Part shown: positions 1 to 11,000 of the stretch, one piece after another | Numbering within the stretch: position 1 is the first letter of the stretch | Layout of the letters: every line of letters begins with the position of its first letter | NCBI GenBank assembly: GCA_015039465.1 | Contig: MU130382.1 | Location: forward strand, 725,824 to 789,823 | Origin: Phlegmacium glaucopus | Lineage: Eukaryota > Basidiomycota > Agaricomycetes > Agaricales > Cortinariaceae | Reading direction: 5' to 3' | DNA: 64,000 nucleotides | Translations under genes and position numbers: made by a program | The notes under the pieces: generated by a model | Databases searched by the model: none | The model's input: only the letters and a program-made list of their open reading frames with translations | What the model was told of the DNA's origin: nothing

Positions 1-861
1 TGAATCTACATATAGGTTCACTTCATATAATCGCCACATAGATGACGAATATATGACAAACATCTACCAGACACGTGTGATATTCGTGTCGGGGATCTTC
101 GATGGACCCCATCGTACACGCACTATTCCTAGCGTGTACACACTACCGATAGTGTGCAACCAGGCTCTCATGCCTGTAGATGAAATACTCATAGATGACA
201 CTAGATTAGATTAGATCATCTATTCTATTGATGAGCAAATTGTGTGGGGGAACGATTCACGTACCATTACGTAACTCGTTATCATCCTCACCAATAGCCA
301 GTTCTGACTGGTTCTTCGTCTCAAGTGGTGGGCACATACTCAATATGTACTCCCATATCCGCTGAAGAGGTAGAAGCGGTAGATCACGTTAAGAGCGTGC
401 CGATAAACGCCCTAATCTACTGAACGATCGTGTTGAGCGTCAACCGAATCGAGTCCTAACTCAACTCATTTTGAGTTCTGGGTTAACTGAGGACTTAAAA
501 TTCTTGAACTATACTGGTTCTAAGAAACATTTGTACAGTCGACATAAAAGTCGAGGAAGTTGTTTCGAATCGAGCTGCACAAATAGAAGATGCGTAACGG
601 CATACTTCACTATTGCTTGTAGTTACACAAACTACGTAGGAAGAACATGTCCTAATCTACGGTACTTCTATCTTGTAACCAATAGTGGTATATACCCTTA
701 GCGACTTTCGCCCTTGGGGTTAAGCCATTGGTTCAAGAAATCGATGTACCGAACCTAGTTAGTAGCACTTACTCTACATACAAAGGTAAGCTAGTAAGAT
801 GACCACGACCAGCACTGCGCATACAGCATACTATTTGCTGCGCAACACATCTACACTCCAC
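1..861. other. no gene recognised, probably decayed repeat
   Basis: Only short open frames are present and none has family features. The stretch directly abuts a cluster of retroelement LTRs and has the look of decayed mobile DNA, but no terminal repeats or coding relic could be identified in it. Confidence 0.4.
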
Positions 862-1274
862 ACTCATTACCACTTCTTCACCACTACCACTATTTCTTTG
901 TCATCACATTCCCACTATCAGTCAGCACACCAGCCATGGATTATTCACCTCAAGAATGCAGGACCTTTCGGGAGCAGAACACAGCACATTATATTTATAC
1001 TTTATATTTCGGTTGCAATTCCTTTTATTATTTAAGTACTCGAACTTGTATGTTTTTCCTCAGTTCGAATATCAACATAGTTTCCTCCTCTTAGTCTTCC
1101 TCTAAGTTACTGCAACTTCCGGTTCCACTCCGTTCTGTTCTAACTCCAAAATTAGGACACAAAGGTTTAGGGTAGCACAGCATATACACTGAGGCTATAG
1201 TCCTTTCCCGTTCTGTGGTTCCGTTCCGATCAAACTCCGTCCAATACTCCGGAATAGAGTTCTCAAACTTAACA
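862..1274 (-). mobile_element. truncated LTR of the TGTTAAG Copia-like family
   Basis: Read on the minus strand from 1,274, this stretch begins TGTTAAGTTTGAGAAC and follows the two complete LTRs at 1,867-2,446 and 5,781-6,363 with moderate divergence. Shared blocks include the part that reads SAHQPWIIH in one frame. Similarity fades near 862, and the terminal TGTAACA end seen in the other copies is absent, so the distal part has been lost. No target duplication can be assigned. Confidence 0.6.
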
Positions 1275-1288
1275 AGCTGTCCCATAGC

Positions 1289-1752
1289 TGTTAGGGCAAC
1301 TGTGACGCCGACTTAGTCAAGCTAGCAAGGGATCCTAGATTAATATATTATAAATGTGACTATAACTAACTCACCTAGCAGGGGATCCTAAAAGGAAAAG
1401 ATAGGGATCCCTGCTAAGGTGAGGAGGTATTTAAGTACAAATATGGACATAACAGACATATGAAAATAAATAAATAAATGGTATGAGAATAAAATAATAA
1501 AAGTGGTGTCATATAAAATAATAAAATAATAATTACAAAGTTACAAGTTTGGTTTGGGTTGGGTCCGATCAGGAGGTGTGGTAGAGTTGGGCCCGATTGG
1601 TTCAGACAAGCAATCAGGTTTGCCAATGAGGTGGAATGTAGATGTTCAGGAGTTGAGTTGGGTTCGGGAGTGAGATTGGGTTCAGGGGTGAGATTGGGTT
1701 TGGGGCCGATTGGGAGTTGGGAGTTGGGCTTGAAATCAGGTGTCCCCTAACA
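1289..1752. mobile_element. solo LTR-like element, second family
   Basis: The 464-bp unit starts TGTTAGGG and ends CCCTAACA, a perfect 8-bp inverted end of the TG...CA type. It is flanked by ATAGC (1,284-1,288) and ATAGT (1,753-1,757), a 5-bp target duplication with one C/T difference. Inside, near the left end, an imperfect hairpin is built on CTCACCTAGCAGGG and its complement (about 1,371-1,424). There is also a G/T-rich stretch of degenerate repeats at 1,640-1,740. No coding sequence. A solo LTR is the simplest reading; a short DNA transposon is the alternative. Confidence 0.6.
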
Positions 1753-1866
1753 ATAGTAATTTATAGCATCATAGAAAAGTGTTGGTTTCAAAACTGTTCA
1801 TTGTCAGGAATCTGAAGAGTGAAGTATTTTTATCCATGTTTTTCTTGCTCATACAAATTCTCCATT

Positions 1867-2446
1867 TGTTAAGTTCGAGAACTCTGTTCCGGAGTTTCGG
1901 ACGGAGTAACGGACGGAGTAACGGAACGGAGTCACGGAAAGGATAGGACTTAGCCTCAGCTTATGTGCTGTGCTACCCAGAACCTTCGTGTCCTAGATTT
2001 TGGAGTAAGACGGAGCGGAGCGGAACCGGAAGTTGCAAAGAACTTAGAGGAAGACCAAGAGTGGGAAACTAAGTCGATATTCAAACTGAGGAAAACATAC
2101 AAGTTTCGAGTACTTAAATATAAAAGGAATAGCATCCGAAATATAAAATATAAATATAAATGCTGCATTCTGCTCCCGGAAGGTCCTGCATTCTTGGGGT
2201 GAATAATCCATAGCTGGTGTGCTGACTGATGGTGGGAAAGTGATGACAAAGAAATAGTTGTTATGACAAAGGTGTGGTAAGGTGTTTGGGATATCGTTGG
2301 AAGAGTCGGAGTGATACGGAGAAGTCTCGGAGTCGGACGTAGGAGGAGTAGAGTCGGAGACAAGGGAAAGTACTGGAACGGAGTACGGACTACCGGAAAC
2401 AACTCCGTTGGAGTCGGACCGGAGTAACGTGTGACGGAATGTAACA
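1867..2446 (+). mobile_element. solo LTR, Copia-like family, with perfect target duplication
   Basis: A 580-bp LTR beginning TGTTAAGTTCGAGAAC and ending GGAATGTAACA. It is flanked by the perfect 5-bp duplication CCATT at 1,862-1,866 and 2,447-2,451, so it is a solo LTR left after recombination and not one end of the nearby Copia body. It matches the LTR at 5,781-6,363 over its full length and in the same orientation. Long open frames on either strand in it are chance frames of an LTR. Confidence 0.85.
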
Positions 2447-2451
2447 CCATT

Positions 2452-2879
2452 CCATTCTTGCTCTGTAACCACATTCATTCACACACCATAGTTCTCCGAG
2501 AATGGGGAGAATTTCCTTCATATACAATACATTATTTGTTTGTCATAACCTCAGTCCTCTATTTGGAGACTGAGGTTTGTACCACTATTTTACTATTACA
2601 GCTTGGGTCTGATTATAGTTATAGTTTAACTTTGTTCAATAGGTTATGGGCCCCGAGCTCAGTCTTTAAAACAAAAGAAACTATTTGAATTATTTTTTTC
2701 TATTCCATCCACTCCACAATCCAATACAATGTCTACATCTACCAAACTTTGTTGGAATTTATTGAACTCAGGGATTAAGTAGATGAAAATATGATTTATG
2801 TTTGGCCAGCGCAGGCTTGAAAACGAGTGAGTAAAATGGTACAGTACTGCTACTACTCATATCCTATTGTGCTTACTAA
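2452..2879. other. no gene recognised
   Basis: AT-rich sequence between a solo LTR and a decayed coding fragment. No domain, repeat end or RNA gene could be supported. Confidence 0.4.
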
Positions 2880-3076
2880 TTGTTCCAAATCAGGAAGAGC
2901 TTTTCTAATGCTCGAAAATATTCAACAAACTTGGCAACAAATTCCTTTGGATTCCAAAGCTTGATGTGTCCAGCTCTAACTGGGTTATTTTCAAAGATTG
3001 TTTTCTGTGGTCAATTGATGCCCGCAGTCTTCTTGATCACCTTGAAGAACTCAATGGAGAACTGATTTGCCCCCAT
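2880..3076 (-). pseudogene. short decayed coding fragment, unknown family
   Basis: The minus strand reads as a coherent protein segment from ATG at 3,076, including the strings KVIKKTAGIN and NPKEFVAKFVEYFRALEKLF, interrupted by one TGA where Trp or Arg would fit. It is too short to assign and has no obvious neighbouring exons. It lies within the transposon-rich zone, so a fragment of a mobile-element gene is likely. Confidence 0.35.
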
Positions 3077-5119
3077 GCTTGTGGTATATAGGTGTAAGGA
3101 TAACCACCTTAGAATTCAGCTTGATTCCCAGGTTCTCACTTCCTCTAACAGTGATTGTGTTAAAGTCATAGCAGGTTTGAAACCTTCTAGTGTATGCAAT
3201 TGTATTGAAGTCATAGCAGAAGCAAGGAGTCTTCTAGTGTATGCAAATTTGTTGAAATTGTAACAAAATCTTGGACTTTTGTGTACACAAGTTAAATCAA
3301 TCAGTAAAGTCTTAGGAATTCTTTGACTGATTGTTGGTGCAAGCCATAAATTGCAAAACTACTTAAAAGTTTGATCATCCTTGAATGGATCCAAATTATT
3401 GTTGTTATTGTGTGTACTAGTTGAAGTGAAATTCAAAATCTTGGAAAGGTTATACTTTCTAGAAAACCCAACTTGCATTATAAGATTGCATAAAGTATTG
3501 ATTGAGTTATTGTTTTGAGTAGAGATTTTATAATCTTGAAAATACACTTTTTCTCAACAAACTCTGTGCAGTTACATCACCAGGAGGTGGAAAGGAAGGA
3601 CAGGGTCTGAAACAAAAGGGGAAGTTGAAAGCAAAAGCAAAGAGTGGAGAGACCTCAGCCACAGCGAAAGAGAAAGTAGACAAAATTGAGGAAGCCTGGA
3701 TGGTGACCCTAGATGACTTCTCTGACCCTGAAACCAAAAATGATGCAGACATAGCACTTGATACCGATCTAGCTGATATTGATATAGACAAGATCTATTT
3801 ATTGGAACCAGATTAATACTCAGATTTTGATGAAATGAGCAACATACCTGATCTGTCAGGGGATAACCCTGAGGTACATACCATATTCACTGTTCATATT
3901 TTATTCTTATTTCAACTTGCTTACATACTTGTTTGCTATTGTTTGGCTACCACCCCATTTCAAGTAGTAGTCAGTAATTACTAGCCTTATCTCATTATCA
4001 ACTGGAACCCCCTACTTTGCTAGCTTATTGCTACTGTTACCTAGTCTTTATAGACTGTATACTCTCCCTAGAGTCCCATCTCCTCTTATATGCCCTAACA
4101 TGATCTCCTTGAAGATTATATTGATCTGGAAGACAATATTTTTCAACAGCAACTTGATAATATCTCCCCAGATGCTGCATACATGAGTCTGAACTCCACT
4201 CAACTTACTAAATCAACTGGAGTCGAGATCAATCTGTACAATTCAGGTGCTACTCATCATATGTCTGGATTTCACCATAAGTTTATTAACTTCGTTGAAA
4301 CTGAACCAGTGCCTATTACCATGCTGATACACAAACCTTTCAGGCCACTGGGAGAGATATGTATATTTACATACCTAAAAGGGGACAACCATCTTGTGTT
4401 CTCTTGAAGGATGTATTGTACTCATCATCTATGAAAGTCACATTGGTATTGATAAGTCAAATCACCAACACCGGGTTGACAGCACTATTCACCAGAGACA
4501 TTTGCTGAATCTGTGACAAAGAAAGGGAGATGGTGGGGGAAATCAAAGTAAAGGGGGGACTTTACCAGGTATTTACTCCAAACTCAGAAACAAATGCATA
4601 TACTTCAAATGCAAAGGAAGGCCTGTCTATCAACAAACTGCACCGCCAACTCAGTCATGTATTGGATGAAAGAGCCAAACTGTTAGTCAGGAAAGGCCTT
4701 GTTTAAGGTGTTGATTTAGATGCCAGTAGCAAACCTGGAGTTTGTGAGTCCTGTGAGTGGGCAAAAGGAGAAAGAAGAGCAGTAATGAAGGTTTGAGAGG
4801 AAGGAAAAGTGTTGCTGTAGGAGACAAAATCCATTCCAATTTATGGGGGCCAGCTCCCATCAAATCTATCAACTGGAAGAGATATTTTATCAGTTTTATG
4901 GATGACTACAGCAAATACACGAATGTCCACTTCCTGCAAACCAAAGACAAAGCCCTCAACCTTCTACCAAGTTTATGAGGCCTGGTTATTAACTCAGTAT
5001 AACACTCGCATAAAAAGTCTGCACTTGGATTGAGGAGGAGAATATCTAAGTGAAGAGTTTTTTGGTCATCTCAAGAAAGCTGGAACAATTAGATGCCTTA
5101 CGGTTCATAATACTCCTGA

Positions 5120-5456
5120 TTCATAGTGTTGTTGAGGCTGGCTTGAGCAATTTTAGTATTTTTCAAATAACATGACACTATGTACTTTGATTGCTTAGTG
5201 TTGGGAAATGACCCCCCAGCTTATAGGGTCCTTTATATGTGTAAATATTCATAGAATTTATATTACCATCAAGCCATTTGTCAAGTGGCTTGATGGAAAT
5301 ATCAATTCCAATAAATCCTATAAAATTCTATAAATATTTACACATATAAAGGACCCTATAAGCCAGGGGGTCATCTCCAAAAACTAAGCAATCAAAGTAC
5401 ATAGTGTCATGTTATTTGAAAAATACTAAAATTTCTCAAGCCAGCCTCAACAACAC
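5120..5456. mobile_element. fold-back element with long inverted repeats, MULE-like
   Basis: A 337-bp insertion in the Copia integrase. Its two arms of about 130 bp are near-perfect reverse complements, starting GTGTTGTTGAGGCTGG and ending CCAGCCTCAACAACAC. The centre holds a second small hairpin (CATCAAGCCA / TGGCTTGATG). The flanks are the direct repeats TACTCCTGA at 5,111-5,119 and 5,457-5,465. A 9-bp duplication with long terminal inverted repeats is the pattern of Mutator-like non-autonomous elements. The left end has a few extra bases (TTCATA) not matched on the right. There is no coding capacity. Confidence 0.8.
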
Positions 5457-5780
5457 TACTCCTGAACATAACAGTGTCGCTGAGTGCCTCAATTGAACTA
5501 TACTTGAAAAGGTCTGAGCAATGCTTTATGAATCCGATCTTCCTAAATTCCTATGGGCCGAGGCTACAATGCATGCAATTTATTTGAAAAATTGTACCCG
5601 GACTCAAAGTCTCAAAGAAACAACTCCTTATGAAGTCCTGAATGACTGAAAGCCCAACCTTTCCAACCTATAACCCTGGGGATGTAAAGCCAAGTACACG
5701 ATCTGAGCAGCTCAAAACTAGATGGACGCTCAAAAATTGGCAGATGGATGGGGTTTGATCCTGATACCAAAGAGGGACAC

Positions 5781-6363
5781 TGTTAAGTTTAAAACAAGGG
5801 AGTCACGTCAGAGTAACACTGGATTGGATGGAATGGAACTGGAACAAGTAACGGAAAGGACTTTGGCCTCAGCATATGTGCTGTGCCACCCAGCTCCTAC
5901 AATGTCCTGATTTCGGAGTAAGAACGGAATGGAGTAGAACTGGAAGTTGTGGGAACTTAGAGGATGACTAGGAGGAGGAAACTAGGTTGATATTCAAACT
6001 GGGGGAAAACATACAAGTTCGAGTACTTAAATATAAAAGGAATTGCAACCAAAATAGTATAGAATATAAATATAAATGCTGCGTTCTGCTCCCGGAAAAG
6101 GTCCTGCATTCTTGGGTGAATAATCCATGGCTGGTGTGCTGACTGATAGTGGGAAAGTGATGACAAAGAAATAGTTGTTATGGCGAAGGTGTGGTAATGG
6201 GTTTGGGATATTGTCAGAAGAGTCAGAATGATATGGAGAAGTCTCGGAGTCGGACATAGGAGGAGTAGAGTAGGAAACAAGGGAAAGTACTGGAACGGAG
6301 TACGGACTACCAGAAACAACTCCAACAGAGTCGGACTGGAGTAATGTATGACGGAATGTAACA
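5781..6363 (+). mobile_element. solo LTR inserted inside Copia pol
   Basis: A 583-bp LTR beginning TGTTAAGTTTAAAAC and ending GGAATGTAACA, flanked by perfect GACAC duplications at 5,776-5,780 and 6,364-6,368. It is full-length kin of the LTR at 1,867-2,446. The Copia reading frame stops at ...DPDTKEGH on the left and resumes as HIYWPEKRS on the right, so this is a later insertion and not the 3' LTR of the element it sits in. Confidence 0.88.
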
Positions 6364-6480
6364 GACACCACATCTACTGGCCAGAGAAGAGGTCCATAAC
6401 TGTTGAGAGAAGCATCAAATTCAATTTTGAAGATGAAGAGATAAGGATTGGGATCACTCCAATACATCAGGGCTGTGGCC

Positions 6481-6785
6481 CACATTGCCAAAACTTCATT
6501 GTATTGACTCCAGGATCCTGACTTTTATACACAGCAGAGTATCATCCCACCTCTCAAAGGCCTCCTGGGTATACTTTCATATTATTGCTACAAGAGGCCC
6601 GCTTCTGCTCATCAGCCATGTGAATGCGGTTTGGCCACGGCCACAATTATACTACTTCTTGCTGTGGGTTTTCTCCCTTGTTTTCTTCCATCAAAACAGC
6701 CTGGATGATCTCAAGTAGTCATATCAAACAAGTATGCATGTACTACTAAGTAAATATGTATGGCCATAGCGGTCCATTTGAGGGG
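6481..6785. other. no gene recognised, tail of Copia remnant
   Basis: The stretch continues beyond the last readable Copia codons and stops at the inverted-repeat element at 6,786. It is probably more decayed element sequence, but no motif is left to prove this. Confidence 0.35.
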
Positions 6786-7684
6786 CATCAGGAAAAATGA
6801 TTTTGGCCCTAGGTAGCCTTGGGTAATTTGTTAGTATCACATCACTACTCAGGACATCCCAGGACACCCCAGGACATCCTAGAGCAGCACAGGTAACATT
6901 TGAGTGTTACACACTTATCCAAGGACACCTCAGGACAACCTAGGACAGCATAGATAAAGTTTTGAGTGTCACCCATTTTCTCAGGACACCTTTAGTGTAT
7001 CCTGGTGCATTGACCATCTGGATTAAATCACATCAAGAGGCCCTGGGAGTCCCTTAGAATTTATGAATTTTGCTAGACAATATTCAACCGCCGCGTCCAG
7101 AAAAGTATTTTGCAATTTTCTCAATAAGGAGAGCTGCTATTAATATAATTTAAACATATTCAGGGTCCTAAAACAATTCTCTACCACCTTTAAAAAATTT
7201 CCTTTTTTGGAATTTTATGTAATCTACCCTGACCCAGCACCATATGCTCAAAATCATGCTTATCTGTGATCATGTGACCAATGGTCTGTGCGCCATCCAA
7301 AAGATATATAAACCACCCACAATTTTGTTTTCTTATTTCCTACTTCCCCCAGTATTATAGTACTAGTATATAACTTTGTATCACTATTTTATTATTATTT
7401 TATTATATTATTATTATTCTATTGTGTGAGACTATTCAAATATCTGGTTCTAGCATCAGATATAAAGGGACTAAGGCTACCTCATGGATGCTCTCAGGTT
7501 GCCTCAGGACACTCTTAGGTTGCCCCAGGACATACCCAGGACATACCTAGGACACCCTCTGAGTTTTCAAAAAAAAAGACATTGGAATAGTACCCCCTTA
7601 GAGCACTCTTGGAGCTCTGGGGGTGTCTTAGAGTATTTTAGAGTGTCCTTAGACTGTCCTAGGGCAAAAGTGTTTTTCCTGATG
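6786..7684. mobile_element. non-autonomous terminal-inverted-repeat element
   Basis: The 899-bp unit starts CATCAGGAAAAATGATTTTG and ends with the near reverse complement (GCAAAAGTGTTTTTCCTGATG, read without its last bases as GTGTTTTTCCTGATG). The match extends inward through GCCCTAGG. Inside, degenerate direct repeats of AGGACA-N-CCC/CCT type occur near both ends (6,850-7,010 and 7,490-7,560), with an inverted set at 7,600-7,670. No transposase frame and no clear target duplication were seen. It abuts the truncated end of the Ty3 element exactly, so its insertion may be linked to the loss of that element's 3' LTR. Confidence 0.6.
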
Positions 7685-7857
7685 AAAGGAACTTGGTGTA
7701 TAAGACAGCATTTGGGTGAAGGAAAGGAACGAGGTTATTGATGTTGTGTCATGTTTGTACATAAGAAGAGAACTCTTCATGGTTGAAGTCAAAAATCTGG
7801 GATCGAGGATGAGTGGAATGGGAGGAGGAGGATGAGGATGGGATTTGAGGCATGGTT

Positions 7858-8049
7858 TCAGATGTTAAAATTATAGATTCGGTGATATTCGAGTTCAAAA
7901 TCAAATTCAGGAAGTACAAAGTTGTTGTCTTTCTGTTTTTTGAGGGCAAGTTTTATATCTTTGAATTCGTCAGCGATTTTGGTGATGACGTCAATGAATT
8001 TCAAGAAGTCCACGTCGACGCATTCATGTTGGTAAGAAGTGTACTGCAT
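7858..8049 (-). pseudogene. short frame downstream of the chromodomain
   Basis: A 63-codon frame (contains DFLKFIDVITKIADEFKDI, rich in Lys and acidic residues) lies between the pol stop codon and the broken end of the Ty3 element. Its composition looks protein-like, and some chromoviruses have extra sequence after pol, but no family was recognised. It may be a chance frame. Confidence 0.25.
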
Positions 8050-8064
8050 GTTTTAGAAGCTGTC

Positions 8065-11000
8065 TTAGTTGAGGTGATGGCTTTGTTTATAAAGTGTCAA
8101 CATGTCATCAGCGTTTTTGATGTGTGATTCCGGGTCCCATGTTACTTCAGAGATTGGGTAATCTTTCCATCGGATCTTGAATTGGTATCCGCATCCTCGT
8201 TTTCTGTGTCCAATGATCAATTCTAATTCATATTCTTCTTGTCCGTTGATGATTTCAGCGGGTGGTTCAAGGAAATTTGGGCCGTGTATTTTGTTTTCGA
8301 TGTATGGCATGAGGAGGTATGTGTGAAAAACATTGTGAATCTTCCATGTTTCAGGAAGTTTCAATCGGTACGTGAGGGGTCCAAGGACTTTTTTGATAGG
8401 AAATGGTCCTTCTCTTCGTGGTGCGATCTTCTTGTTGTAATTTGTTTTTAGATTTCTGGAGTCTAACCAGACTAGTTGTCCTTCTCGAAATGGTTTAAAG
8501 TTCAATTTGATCCTGTTTTCCATTCGGTGTCTTGCTAGTTCGTGTGCTGCCAGAGCTTCTTCTCGGTCTTTAAGTAATTTCTGTGTTCGTTCTTCAACGG
8601 CAGGGAATTGTGTGTTTTCAAATGACAGTGGTATGGAGATAGGGGACAATCCCATGATGAGTTCGAAAGGGGTTTGTGTTCGTCCAGAGTGTCTTCTGTT
8701 ATTATGGGTGAATTTGAGTGTTGGTAAAGCAGTTAGCCAGTTTGTCGGGTTGTCAAAGCAGTAAATGGAGAGGTATGCTTCAATTTCTTGGTTGAAACAT
8801 TCGGTTGTTCCATCAGATTGAGGGTGAAAAGCCATTGTTTTTGCGTGTTCAATTCCAAGTAGTTTGAAAAGGTTTTTGAAGGCTTTGGCAGTGAATCAAG
8901 GGTCTCTGTCGGAGATCATCTTGTCTGGGAGTCCAAATCGTTTGTATAGGTTGTCAAGTAAAAATTGAGCAATGTCTTCTGAAGTGCAAGTTTTTGCGCA
9001 AGAAATAAGAATCACCCCCTTTATAAGGCCGTGGTCGACCATGACCAATACACCATCTTTGCCATCAATAGGTGGTAGGTCCGTGATCAAGTCCATTAAG
9101 CAATTCGCAAAAGGTCTAGATTCCTTCAGTCCTTTGATTAGTAGGAAAGACAGTTTTGACGGGTTCCTGTTTATCTTGAATTGTTGACAGTCAGAACAAC
9201 CTTTTACATAGTTTTTGACAAAGGTGCAGAGTCCAGGCTACCAGTAATGTTGAGAGATAGAATTGTAGGTCTCTAATTCTCCTGGGTGTCCTGCGGTCGG
9301 TGCATAATGGAATTGTTTTACCAGTTTCAGGTGAAGTTCTTGGTTCTGAGGAATATAATTCTTTCCTTTATAAAACAGAATAGGTTTTCCCATGAATTCT
9401 TCAGTCATCCAGTCTTCAAGATCACTTCTTAGATTAGAAGGTCCCTTTTTGAGTAAAGAGTGTAATGTGTCAGCAGCATCAGTGTCTATGTTGGTAGAGT
9501 CAGCTATTTGTTGTTGTAAATCAAGATCTACAAGATTAACAAATAGGGAATCGGGGAGCATCGTGATGTCTTCATTGTCATTGTCGTCTTTAGGGCAGAG
9601 ATCAGCTCGTTGGGAGAGAGCATCGGATTGGATCATTTTGTTTCCTGGCAGATGGATGAGGCATTGAATTCAGAGAGGAATAGCGACCATCGAGCTTGTC
9701 GTCTGTTCAGTTTTTGAGCATTTCGGTAATAGGTTAAAATCTTGTGATCAGAATAGACTGTTGTCATGTGTTCAGATCCAAGGATGTAATGTCTCCAGTC
9801 AGTTAGAGCTCATATGATTGCTAGGAGTTCGCGATCATAGATTTCGTAGTTTTGTTCGGTAGGGGAAAAGCTTTTTGATAAGAAAGCTACAGGGTGTCGG
9901 TCTCCATTCATGTCTGTTTGTGTAAGGACTGCGCCTGATGCATATTTTGAAGCATCGGATTCAATTTGGAAAGGTCGGGTTGGATCGGGCATTCGCAGGA
10001 CTGGTTCTTCAGTAAAGCATTGTTTCAGGAGTTTGAATGTCTCTTGACATTTATCGGTCCATTCGAAGGGTGCATCTTTCTTCAAAAGATTATTCAATGG
10101 TTGGCATAAGTCAGAGAAGTGTCGGATGAATCATCGGTAAAAGTTTCCAAATCCTAAGAAGGATCATACTTCTTTCACAGATGTAGGAGTCGGCCAGTCT
10201 CGGATACCTTTGAGTTTGGTTGGGTCCATAGAGATCTTGCCTTCTTCAATAATCATTCCTAGATATTCGACTTTCTTGTTATTGAATTCGCATTTCTTCA
10301 GTTTCAAATAGAGATCATTTTCCCGTAGACGTTGTAAGACTTTTTTTGTAATTTCTTCGAGATCTTTTTCGTTCTTTGCAAAGATTAGGATATTGTTGAT
10401 GCACATGTGAAGCTTGTAAGCTCCTCAGAGGTACAATAGTTTGTGGGGCTGGTGTGGTTGAAGCGGTCTAAGGTAGAGGTCTGTTATTGTTACATGTCAC
10501 AGTCACAGTAACTAAGTATCTACTCAATTCCAAATACAGAACAAAACCAAGCTCATCATCGTCCATGTATACGATGATATAGTCGCCTTCAATGAGATCT
10601 TCGAAAATGGAATCCATCATTGCTTGGAAAGTTGCCGGTGAGTTACACATTCCAAAGAACATTACTGTCAGTTCAAATAATCCTCGATTGGTTTTGAAAG
10701 CAGCTTTCCATTCATCTCCTTTGGCAATCTGGACATTATTGTAACCTCTTAGGACGTCAAACTTGGTGAAACAAGTGGCACCTTTCAGTTTGTCCATGAT
10801 TTTGGTGATAAGTGGGAGTGGATAAGTGTTTTTAATCGTATGATTGTTCAGATATTGATAGTCTTGACAGGGTCGAAGCTTTCTGTCTTTCTTTGATACG
10901 AAGAAGAAAGGTGAGGCCATCGGGGAATGTGATTTCTGAATATATCCACGGTTGAGGTTCTCTTTTAGGAATTTGTCCAATTTGATTTTTTCTGCCAGTG

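Larger units (their letters stand above)
3580..6480 (+). mobile_element. degenerate Copia (Ty1-type) retrotransposon body
   Basis: Pol-type signatures follow each other on the plus strand. A linker like that before the protease is at 3,625-3,816. The protease motif at about 4,250 reads NSGATHHM, with Asn where the catalytic Asp belongs. A pre-integrase zinc motif lies at about 4,640-4,790 (His/His then CESC). The integrase core starts at DDYSKY near 4,900. At 5,700-5,780 and again after 6,364 come the segments KLDGRSKIGRWMGFDPDT and IYWPEKRSITVERS that normally join integrase to reverse transcriptase. Frameshifts and stops (several CGA-to-TGA) disrupt every part. Two later insertions split it: a fold-back element (5,120-5,456) and a solo LTR (5,781-6,363). 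Neither its own LTRs nor a reverse transcriptase could be found. Confidence 0.8.

Noticed and set aside
1..861. A gene in the first 860 nt
   Set aside because: The frames are short, with no motif, and the region has repeat character.
1956..2478. Minus-strand frames of 172 and 144 codons
   Set aside because: They lie wholly inside a solo LTR that occurs three times in the window, and the same shadow frames occur in the other copies.
5781..6363. LTR at the end of the Copia body taken as its 3' LTR, with AAAGAGGG as polypurine tract
   Set aside because: The Copia coding frame runs up to the LTR and continues after it, and GACAC is duplicated on both sides, so it is a separate solo LTR.
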